Shown piece by piece: positions 21,684 through 31,290 of a stretch of 64,000 nucleotides of DNA (position 1 is the first letter of the stretch; every line of letters starts with the position of its first letter). The notes below the pieces were generated by a model. The model was not told the origin of the DNA. It did not search any database and saw nothing but the letters and a program-made list of their open reading frames with translations. Location of the stretch: NCBI GenBank assembly GCA_002221725.1, contig NJFT01000139.1:1-64000 (forward strand), in the 5' to 3' direction. This stretch comes from Scedosporium boydii (taxonomy: Eukaryota > Ascomycota > Sordariomycetes > Microascales > Microascaceae). A program made the position numbers and the translations under genes.

Positions 21684-24217
21684 ATGCCCACGTTCCCCAA
21701 CGGCGACGTCGCCCTCTTCCCTCGCCCCTCCGACCCCAACCCGACCCGCCGATCTAGCATAGCGACCAGGGTACCCGCACCCACGATAGACATTCACAAT
21801 GCAACCACGCCCGCCGAGATCCGCGCCACGCTTGCGGCCCTCCATGAGCGCGAGTCCTCTGTAACCGCACGCCTCGATGCCCTCGTGTCGTCCCAAGTAG
21901 ACCTAGGCCGCGAGCTCGCCCGGCTCGATGTTCTGAGGGCCGGTTTGGGGTCTCAGGTGATAGCGACGAGAACAATCGGCAGCGACATGCTAGCAGGCGC
22001 CTCGGAGACGGCAGGACGGCTCAGCGATAAAGTGAAGGAGCTAGACCTCGAGAAGAGCCGGGTCGAGGATACGCTAGGCGTCGTTGAGCAGGTGGCCGAG
22101 CTGAAAGCCTGCATAAACGGTGTCGTCGGGTCCATGGGCGCACCGCAGGATTGGGAGGCGGCGGCGGGATATATCGCGAGGGCTGGCAACGTGCCCGAGG
22201 AGATTATTCGTGGGGGGTTCGCTGCTGAGATCGTGCCGAGCGTGGAGGTGCCCGACCCGCCGTGGGTGACACTCGAGAACGCCAAGGAGAGCCTGTGCAG
22301 TTTGTTCTTGAGGGAATTCGAGAAGGCGACGAGCGATGGCGACAATGCCAAGGTTACGAGGTTCTTCAAGCTATTTCCGTTGATTGGCAGGGGGCATGTA
22401 GGCCTCGATGTTTACGGACGCTACGTCTGTCAGGGAGTGGCTGGCTACGCCAGAGCGACGCTCAAGAACGCGCCTACCGGTAGGAAGGACGGGTACTTTT
22501 ACGCCAACGCCCTCACGAAGCTTTTCGAACACATTGCCCAGATCGTGGAAGGACATGGCAGCCTAGTAGAACGGCATTACGGGCAGGGGAAGATGGTGAA
22601 GGTAATCGAGAGGCTGCAGATGGAGGCCGATATTCAGGGCGGAATCATCCTTGACACCTGGAGTGACGAACGGAACGTCGAGCGGAGGATGACAGACGTG
22701 AAGAGCTATCCGTTTTCTTTCCTCGTCCAAAGCTTCCTTCCTCAGCAAAGAGGCGGCGGCGTGGCTCGAGTAAACTCGCCTGCTACTGGAGGCGCCTCAA
22801 CCAACGTCCGAAGTAGCGAGGATGAGGGCGGCGTTGATATGAAGGAGGTAGACGCCATCCTCAACGAAATCTCCGTTATGCTGAGCCGGTGGTCGCTCTA
22901 CACTCGCTTCATTGCGGGTAAATGCAAGGTATGTTTCAAGCTAAGTTGCTATGGGTAGCTTCCTCGGTGATGTAGAAACAGTCAACTAACAATATGTAAC
23001 AGACTACTGTACAAGAGGGCGAGCGCGAGACCGTGGCTCTACCCGACGTTATTACCAAATCGAACCTCAGCAAGAAGGTGTCGGCAAAGCTAACGACTCC
23101 GTACAATGTCATGAGCACATTCTTCTTCCGCCGGTCAGTCGAGAAGGCATTCCAGCTTGACGAATATCCTACCGGCCTCTCTCTCAGCCTAAACAGACAT
23201 ATCGACGCCAGTCAGCCATACATTATACTAGCAGTGGACGATGTAATATTCATCGTCAATGCAGTCATTCAAAAGTCCCTTGCTACATGCCAGCGGGAGG
23301 TCATCTCGTCAGTTGTGTCGACGATAGGGCGGGTGATGGGGGCGGACTTCGTCGGCATGGTGCAGCGGAAGATGCGCGATGAGTCGTACCCCAAGGCGTT
23401 AGTCCAGGGAGGCTTCCCACCTGAAGACAAGATCATATCTTTCATCGTATTGATCAACAGTCTCGACATGGCCAATGAATACCTCAACCGAATTATCCAA
23501 ACAAATCTCGGCGTGTCCTCCGAACAGCCAAACGGTGTCTCCCGGGGCTCTGCCATAAGGGACGCTTTCCCCAACGAGCGGGATGCCGGTCTTGTTGCCT
23601 CCACCCTTTCCAACCTCCTCAGCACTTTTACCTCCAAGACGACCGAACTTCTCAACGAGGGCATCCAGGTGCTCTTCCACAACGTTGTCAAGCTCCGTCT
23701 CCGGCCCGTCCTCTCCGATACCTTCCGAGACATCGACTATTCTCTCACTGAGGAGGAATTTGCCGACGCCGCGCAACAGCTCGACGAAGATGAAAGCTCC
23801 TTCCACGACCTCGTGGCTCGCCGATTCGAACACGGCTGGGATCAGCTCATGCGACCCATATCGCGGCTCATGACGCCCAAGACGTACAGCGCGCTGCTCG
23901 ATATTACGGCGCGGAATCTCTCTCGGCAGCTCGAGAAGAGGTTGTGGGGCTACGCGGGTCGGACGAGCGCCTTTGGCGCCGTGAGAATGGAGAGGGATTT
24001 CTCTGGTGTCGTGAGCGCTGTGTCCAAGGGGAACTACGCGACGAGAGAGGTGTTTGCTAGGGTTACCCAGATGTTGATGGTGGTGAACATGGAGGATGAT
24101 GAGTGGGAGGAGGTCGTCAGGGGAAGCGGCGCTGGGGATGGGGAAGAGGATGAAGATGGCATATTGTGGGTTTTGACGGAGGAAGAGAGGACGAGAGCGA
24201 GGGCTCTCGTGAGATGA
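21684..24217 (+). CDS. COG4: Conserved oligomeric Golgi complex subunit 4
   Basis: Two exons (21684-22928, 23003-24217) give 819 aa. The donor is TGCAAG|GTATGT, branch CAACTAAC and acceptor TGTAACAG, phase 0. The ATG at 21684 is the first in the open frame; an upstream non-coding leader is likely. The N-terminal 150 residues are coiled coil. The central domain contains KVTRFFKLFPLIGRGHVGLD and the block FSFLVQSFLPQQ. The second exon carries the typical COG4 segment AVDDVIFIVNAVIQKSLATC and FIVLINSLDMANEYLNRI. COG is a tethering complex for retrograde vesicles in the Golgi; COG4 binds the SNARE regulator Sly1/syntaxin 5 (known of the family). Length fits fungal COG4. Confidence 0.92.
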
Positions 24218-24493
24218 CAATAGGAAAAGTCTATTGATTTGATTTCCTTGCTGGAGATTGAGACGAAGATATATAAAACGAGATTTAGAGCAAGACGTTG
24301 GTTAGAGAAAAGTGTGGTAAAAGGAATGAGCATTTGACCACCACATCCTTTTAAGTTAATCCGGGATAAACTCATGATATATATTTACATTCTATGGTAT
24401 CGCTTTTCATGTATAAGTCGTCTCACGAACTGCCAGGCTATGATACAAGTTCCGTATAATACACAGTTAGTACACTAGAGAGACGTTTCCTTT

Positions 24494-25786
24494 TCACCTC
24501 TCCTTGTGAATCCACCCCTCAGCGCCCAAGATCCCACCATCTTCCGCCGTAGGATCAACAGACCACTTCTTCAAAACCCTCACATCCAGCGCCGACTCAT
24601 AGCCAGCACGGTACATCTCCCACCCCGCCCACGCAATCATAGCAGCGTTATCCGTACACAGCTCTACGGGGGGCGTCACGACGTCAATATGGCCGTACCC
24701 GCGGACATCTAGCATAGACCTAAGGACCTTAACAAGGAACTTGTTGCAAGCGACACCGCCCGAGACCACGAGGGTCGAAACGTCGCGAGAAAGCTGCTCG
24801 TCGGAGCCGAGGGCGAGAAGGACGCGGCCGACGAGGTGCTCGAAGGCGAGGCGCATGATGTCGATCGCTAGAGCGCGGCGTTGGAGCGTAGAGAGGTCTA
24901 GCTGTTTCGCAAAGACGGTTTGCACGTGGCTCTGCAGCGCGGAGAATTCGTACGCGAGGCGCCGCGTCCCCGCCAAGGGGGGATGTAGAGTCCACCCATG
25001 GGGGGAAGTATAGGGTTCGATCTCGTCGGCGCGCTTAGCCGGGGGCACGTAGGCGTTTACGTCCTCGGGGTCGGGGAACGCGAAGGCTTCGAGGGCTCGC
25101 CCGTACATGACGTCCGGGCAGGAGGCGAGGACGTCTTCGGGGAGGATCAGGCGGGCGCATTTGTCGAGGGCGTCGCCGATGGCGATGTTGGAGGAGTTGG
25201 CGAGGATGCGGTGGTCGGCTAGGGAGCGGGAGTGTACGAGTTGGGTGTGCCCACCGGAGACGAGGAGGGTCAGGAAGGGGAACTTGGGTTCGCTCGAGTC
25301 GGTGTTGTTTGTGTTGGCGTTTAGGGCGTCGACTAGTCGGGGCGTGAGGGCGTGGGCTTGCATGTGGTTCACGCCGACTAGAGGTACGCCCCATGCGACA
25401 GACAAACCCTTACCTAGTGATAACCCCTCCGCAAGATTAGCGGACATTCCCGGTCCGCGAGTGACGGCGACGAGGTCGGGGCGAAGTATCTCGGAGCCGG
25501 GACATGATGAGAGGGCGGAGGAGACCAGGCTAGCGAGGGAGGAGGCGTGGCCGTCGAGGGCCGTTGGTGGAAACACGCCGCGGAATCGGCGGTTGTCGGA
25601 GGTGCGCTTCGCATTGAAGGGGAGAGAGGCGCTGGGGCGGGTTGGGTCGGTAGTTAGGACGGCGACGCAGGTATCATCGCATGAGGTCTCGATTCCGAGT
25701 GTCGTAAATGGCCGAGATGGGTTGCCCCGAAAATGCCGGCCGACGGCTCGGGGGGCTGAAAGGCCGCGGATCCATGGAGGGCGCAT
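24494..25786 (-). CDS. QRI7: Mitochondrial tRNA N6-threonylcarbamoyladenosine synthase (Qri7/OSGEPL1)
   Basis: Single exon, 430 aa. An Arg-rich, acid-free N-terminus (residues 1-29) looks like a mitochondrial targeting sequence. The Kae1/TsaD/Qri7 fold follows: GIETSCDDTCVAV (about 31-43), the metal-binding NHMQAH, LLVSGGHTQLV, VVSGGVACNK and LCTDNAAMIAWAGWE. The enzyme transfers the threonylcarbamoyl group to A37 of ANN-decoding tRNAs; the mitochondrial form works as a homodimer. It is distinguished from cytosolic Kae1 by the presequence and Qri7-type sequence. Tail-to-tail with COG4 (276 bp gap) and divergent from the NLR-like gene. Confidence 0.93.
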   Translation of the reverse strand: MRPPWIRGLSAPRAVGRHFRGNPSRPFTTLGIETSCDDTCVAVLTTDPTRPSASLPFNAKRTSDNRRFRGVFPPTALDGHASSLASLVSSALSSCPGSEILRPDLVAVTRGPGMSANLAEGLSLGKGLSVAWGVPLVGVNHMQAHALTPRLVDALNANTNNTDSSEPKFPFLTLLVSGGHTQLVHSRSLADHRILANSSNIAIGDALDKCARLILPEDVLASCPDVMYGRALEAFAFPDPEDVNAYVPPAKRADEIEPYTSPHGWTLHPPLAGTRRLAYEFSALQSHVQTVFAKQLDLSTLQRRALAIDIMRLAFEHLVGRVLLALGSDEQLSRDVSTLVVSGGVACNKFLVKVLRSMLDVRGYGHIDVVTPPVELCTDNAAMIAWAGWEMYRAGYESALDVRVLKKWSVDPTAEDGGILGAEGWIHKER

Positions 25787-26458
25787 TTGGTTGTGAGGTT
25801 CAGGTCATTGAGCAAGATTTGAAGTGTTTGTCCATTGTACCTGTGTAGATATTTGACTAATTGTGAAGGTGGCAGGCACAACCCGGCGAAATTTCCTGCC
25901 TGTTCTATCCCAACCCACTTCAAACATAAACGAACATGGAAGCCTTTCAATGTTGAAACTAACACCCCGGACGCGCGTATAAACCCAACTAAGAACAAAG
26001 AAATAAAGGATTCCTGTCACAAGAATCTCACCCTGATGAACCCGACTTCTCGTGAGACTTGGAGGAAGGCCAGTCAAAAATGGAAAAAAGTATCCACTTC
26101 GATGCATTGATGCAGGGCGACCTTCCAGGCAGAAATGGGCCCATCGGCCCAATCAGTCCTGCAGATTGGTGAAACCGGGCAAAGGACGATGATTGATTCA
26201 AAGGGTGTTTGTGTTGTCCTTTCAGTGGCAGTGTCCTTAACCGAACCAGACTGTCGGCGTCTATTGCGCCTCACACATAGGCCAGGGTGGCGACCGCTAC
26301 TGCTGGCTGCATCAATGCCATTTCATCCGGGAACACGAGCCCGCAAATATATAACAATGCCTCCCCTCCGTGATCTGACGATGTTTTTTGGAATAGAATA
26401 CGAGTCCGATTATATGGCTTCTTGATGCCTTGCTCGTCTAATTCAATCGTGGGTCGGG
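25787..26458. promoter_or_regulatory. Divergent promoter, QRI7 / patatin-NB-ARC gene
   Basis: 672-bp gap between outward ATGs. No coding frame supported and no strong element seen. Confidence 0.5.
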
Positions 26459-29400
26459 ATGGACTACGAGGCAGAAGATGTTGGCGACCCAGTCTTCCTC
26501 CTCTCCCTAGGTAAGACTTTCAGCCATCTTAGACTGTTTTTTTGCTCTTGTGGCGACTGTAGCTCACATAGACAAGATGGAGGCGGCATCCGGGGAATCT
26601 CAGAGGCTGTGATTCTCCATGAGATCATGAAAAGATTACAAGAGGTTTGCGGCCATTCTGAGCTTCCTAGACCCTGTGATTACTTTCATCTCATAGGAGG
26701 CACAAGTACCGGCGGGTATGTACAAACCCATCTCTCCTTATGCGCTCAGCGAGGTCCCAAAAGCTAAACACTATATAGCCTAATGGCCATTATGCTTGGC
26801 CGCCTGCGCATGAACACTCAGGAAGTGATAGATGAGTATGAAAAATTAGCGAAAAAGGTGTTTAAGAAGAAAAACAGGCGATTCGATCGAAGCTTTCGAG
26901 AGAGCGCTCTTGAGGCATGCATCAAGGAGACCGTCGACGCTCATCAGCGCGGCACCCACATGCTAGACTTTGAAAATGAAAAGGAGACGGGATCAGCCTT
27001 TGTGGTTGCGATGCGTAAGGGCGGGGATGAAAACACACCGACTCTCTTCCGCACTTACAAGGGCCCAGGAGAAGTGATGGACTGTCAGATATGGGAGGCA
27101 GCGAGGGCGACCACGGCAGCGCCAATCATTTTCAAACCCGCCAAGCTCGGGTCCGGGGATCAAGTCCAGACCTTCATCGACGGCGCCGTCAAATGGAACA
27201 ACCCTTCGAAGATCGTGCTCAACGAAGCCAAGTCGCACTTCGGCGGGGAAAGGCCGCTGGGTTGTCTCATCAGCCTAGGGACTGGACAGAGGCCCCCTTC
27301 TCTCGATCCGGGTTCAAAGGGCCGTCTCGGGATGACTTACAGCATTGGCGAGATTACACGGATGACGACCGACTTCCTCACCGACCCTGAGGGTCCCCAT
27401 GTCGAACTAACGCGGCAGTTCAGAGACTGCCCAGATTCCTATTATCGGTTCTCTCTCCCCAGTTCCAAAGAACTGGGCAGGATCAGGATCCATGAGTACA
27501 AGAAGATGTCTGCGCTGAAGCAGGCGACAGAGGAGTACCTCAGCATCCCTTATGTCTCCATAGCAGTCGACAAGGTTGTCGAGGCATTGAAGAATAAGTA
27601 CAAGCATCAGATTCCTCTTAAGGCAGCCTGTATTGATACCCATATTTCCCGCCATTCCCACATTAATGTTTGCATTCTAACTCTCTTAGGCCATACGATT
27701 ACCCCATCTTCAACTCTGTCTATGATGGATCCTCCAGGTGATAAGAAGAAGTGCAGCCCAATCTTTACCGGCCGCGAGGGTATTCTTGATCGAATGGATC
27801 AGTTCTTCCACCCTCGTGACCCAGAATCATCACCCAGGAGAGACTTTTGGCTTTGGGGAATAGGCGGAGTCGGCAAGACACAGATTGCGCTCCGTTTTAT
27901 GGACCGGTTTGAGGATAGGTACGTCTCTTTCAAATAACCCGACTTCTACCTTAGATGCCAGCCCATTAACTCCCAAGATTAGGTTTGCCTATATGTTCTG
28001 GATCGATGCCACCAACCAGTCTACGATACTCGAGAGTATACGTAACATGGCAAAATCAATTTTCGCCGGTGACAAAGAAGCGGTCGACCCAGGTTCCATT
28101 ATGTCCTGGCTACAAACAATCGATAAGAGCTGGCTCCTCGTCGTAGATAACTACGACGATGGGGACATCACCCGCTACCTACCAAATTCTGATCGGGGCA
28201 ACATCATCTTCACCAGTCGTCGATTGGATTTGCCCCCTAAGGGACTCTGTGTGGAAAAAATCAATGTCTCGGAGATGGGTCTCGATGATGCGAGTCGGCT
28301 TTTGATACGGTCAGCCAAGCTCGACGGCGAATCGGAAACAGTCCGTGCCGACGCGAAGCAACTTGTTCACGAACTCGGGTCACTGCCTTTGGCTCTAGAC
28401 CAGGCTGGGTCGTATATCGGTAACCGTGGCTGCTCGATCCAGGAATACATAATTAGCCTTCGATCCCAGAATCGAGAGCTACTAAAGAATGAGCTGTACC
28501 GAGGATCTCTCTTTAGTAACAAGGCCGTCTATGCTTCGTTCGACGTGACGATCAACCACTTCATTTCTCTCTCCAGAGGCGACTCGAAGACAGCCGCAGG
28601 ATACCGGAGTGCGCTGCAATTCCTCAATACGTTCTGTTTCTATCACCACAGCGGCCTTCTTGTAGATATCATACCCCTCGCTATACACCACCTCCATGAG
28701 CGCAAACGATTTTATGAAGTCACCCCCGCTCTTTACGCCAGTTACGCGACTTCCCCAGTAGAAGGCTTGCCCGGCACACACAATTCAGGGGACGCTTCCC
28801 GACCTTTTCTCGGAATGTGTAGGGATGGCACTTTCGATGCTGAATTCCTTGTTCGTGGGTTTGAGATTCTAGGGGATTTCTCGCTTCTCAAAGTGGAATT
28901 GGGTTGGGACCGGCCTAGCTTTGCCATGCACAACCTAGTTCACTCCTGGGCCAGGCATCGAATGACACCCGCTGCCTTCAAAACTTACCATCAAGCAGCT
29001 CGCAATGTGCTTTTCAGTTCGATATTTACCCCCTTCAACGTTCACCAGGAACGGATCTATACTCGGCTTGTTCCTCATATGAAGGCCGTTCGAGCTTACA
29101 ATGCGGAATATCACGATGAAATATATTTCCCCCACAAGACGGAGATGGACAGAAAACTTGCACTTGCTTTAAACAGAGTCGGGCTATGGGAGGAATCAGT
29201 ACCCTTGTTGGACCAGATTCTCGAGGAGCGCATTTACGAGTATGGCAGAGACGACCGCCAAACCCTTGAGGTTATGATCTCTCTCGCAAAGGGATATCGG
29301 GAACTGTCAATGTGGAACCAAGCAGCCGATATCCTAACACAGGTGGCCGATAGATTACCAATATGCCCTGACCCCTATTGGGCTAGGGATGCATGGTACA

Positions 29401-30299
29401 TGGTCTTCCTCGAACTTGCGATCATACACATATATCGGTTCGAATTCAGGCCGGCTCAACAGTATGTCGATGCGATCATCCACCTGGTAGGTGAGGGCAA
29501 AGGCGCCGTAAGGTACCTCCTCGCCGCAAAGCTAAAGCAACTATTGGTCTATCAGTATCAATTAAAATGGCGAGAGGCGGAGGCAGTTGCGGAAGAGTTG
29601 TATGAAATGCGCATGAAACGAAACGACGAAGGTTTCGCGGTTCTACGGGCGCTGCGCGAACTCTGCTTTATCAGGATCCAACTTGGCCGCGCAGCCGCTG
29701 TTGAGGGCACTCTCATCCAGCTAGCCGAGAGATTCGAATTGTCGTACGGTATCGCTCATACCGATGTTCTGAAAATCAGGGCTGATTTAGGATGGGCTTA
29801 TTTTAAGCAGGGAAAGTTCGAGGAGGCGGAAGAGACACTGAACAAGGTCCTGACCCTGTCAAGGTCGAGCTTGGGGAATATGCACAACTTGACCTTAGCC
29901 GTGATCTTCAGGCTTGGTGCCACCCTGGCGAAATTAGGGAAGCTCGAGGAGGGAGCATTGCTAGTTCGTGAGTCTTGTTTGGGGCGGTGTGAAACGCTAA
30001 CACCGGATAATCCCGCAACGGTAGGAACAGACGCGTGGTGGCACTACATACAGAGGGAGATACGAGCTAGGTTGGCGGTTGGCGAGAAAGATATACAATC
30101 CGGGGAGGACGAAGAGGATAAAAATCCGGAAGAAGATAAGACTCCGGAAGAAGAGAAAGATCGGGAAGAAGATAAGACTCCAGAAGAAGACAAAGATCGG
30201 GAAGAAGACAAAGATCGGGCGGGGGATAAACTTCCGGAGGAGGATTTTGGATCCAGATGGCGGCCATATGCAGAGTTGACATTCTGTTTCACGAGATGA
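26459..30299 (+). CDS. Patatin-NB-ARC-TPR NLR-like protein (PLP-1-like)
   Basis: Five exons (26459-26510, 26577-26715, 26779-27629, 27690-27918, 27983-30299) give 1195 aa. The patatin-like phospholipase domain (about 12-335) has the oxyanion motif DGGGIRG (18-24), nucleophile elbow GTSTG (Ser61) and catalytic DGA (Asp198). The NB-ARC domain has P-loop GIGGVGKT (403-410), Walker B LLVVDN (474-479), IIFTSRR and SLPLALDQAGSYI. A helical TPR region (about 690-1090) includes a LGWAYFKQGKFEEAEETLNK repeat. An acidic repetitive tail (about 1107-1178) precedes the end. Intron 4 (27630-27689) is stop-free and a multiple of three; I call it an intron because of TTCTAAC and CTTAG. All key catalytic and nucleotide-binding residues are intact. 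The same architecture defines Neurospora PLP-1, which triggers cell death when it senses incompatible SEC-9. A SEC9 gene lies 3.7 kb away, so orthology is likely but not proven here. Confidence 0.9.
30114..30245 (+). repeat. Short coding repeats, acidic tail of NLR-like gene
   Basis: Imperfect repeats of GATAAGACTCCRGAAGAA and AAAGATCGGGAAGAA encode alternating Glu-Asp-Lys units (EDKTPEE, EDKDREE) near the C-terminus. The near-identical DNA units suggest recent slippage expansion rather than old coding sequence. They are in frame, so copy number can change without breaking the protein. Confidence 0.75.
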
Positions 30300-30456
30300 T
30301 ATGAATGTCTATGTTTACACGATGATGAAGCCGGACGCCGCTCATGAATACAGCAAATTGGTCTATATGTGTCTAGTGTACAGTTACATGTTTCGATTTT
30401 CCACTCAAGGCCAGCAAGTTAGCATTTATGCATCGAACCTGGGTCTCCCAACTGCG

Positions 30457-31012
30457 TTACTCAGAATGGTTTTCTCCCTTCCCTTCGCGTATCGCTTGCA
30501 TTAGCTCGTATAGCTGCTGCATTTGCTCATCTGCCATATCCATCTTGGTCAGTGATCACGTTCAACTTCGATAACTTGCCACGCGACAGGAAGGGGGAGG
30601 GGAGGCTTGCCCGTCATTTTCTCCATAACCTCAGGGACCAGTTTCTCTCCTCTCCAAGAATTTCCCTCAATTTTTTGGGCGTAGAGCTGCCACTCTGTTA
30701 AGAAAGTAATCTAAGGAGCAACAATCCCCATTCGTTAGCTCCATCGATCAATCTGTTCCGATAATCCCGCCAGTTTTGTTGATGGGAACTCACGACATGT
30801 GACGGATTCTCTACATCCTTATGCGCTCTGAACTCGGCCTTTATGTACTCATCGCCAAGCAATCTCATATCCCGCGGCAGATGCTTTCTGTGAGCGCGAA
30901 GAAGCCTCCGGTATAGCTGGATTGGAGGCAGCAACGCCCTCAATGCAGGGTTGAGACCAGTGCCACCTAGTGGTCCAGTTGATATTCGCCTTATAGCCTG
31001 AATATGTCTCAT
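30457..31012 (-). CDS. SDHAF3: Succinate dehydrogenase assembly factor 3 (Sdh7/ACN9)
   Basis: Three exons (31012-30794, 30710-30611, 30530-30457) give 130 aa. The LYR motif lies in PPIQLYRRLLRAHRKHLP (about 29-46), followed by MRLLGDEYIKAEFRAHKDVE, both diagnostic for ACN9/SDHAF3. The second exon gives TFLTEWQLYAQKIEG. The last junction fits only with a non-canonical GC..AG intron (30610-30531): ATGACGG|GCAAGC .. ATGGCAG|ATGAG, producing KMTDEQMQQLYELMQAI, the conserved C-terminus. Reading on without splicing gives an unrelated tail. The protein assists maturation of the iron-sulfur subunit of complex II in the mitochondrial matrix. ATG at 31012 begins a short basic presequence-like N-terminus. 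Confidence 0.85.
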
Positions 31013-31290
31013 CTTCGAAAATAATAACATGGCGAAAATAGTGTTATTCACGAGGTTGTGCGAAAGTTGGATGTTTGGGAGTACAGTTCCTAGTATCCTC
31101 GGCATGAGTGAGTTCTTCATGACATGGACTAAATTTGAGAAGCCAGCTCTGTACAGTGTCAATTCTTTGGAGCACGGCCCCATTGAAGAGAGCCTCCAGG
31201 TCATCAATCACGATCTCGATATCAAGTAACTTGTACGATTTTATTTCTACTCCTGTTCCAATCCTTTGAATTCCACAAAATCTATATGCC

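Noticed and set aside
30430..30470. tRNA B-box-like GGTTCGATGC on the minus strand
   Set aside because: No A-box upstream and the T-stem does not pair; it overlaps the 3' end of SDHAF3.
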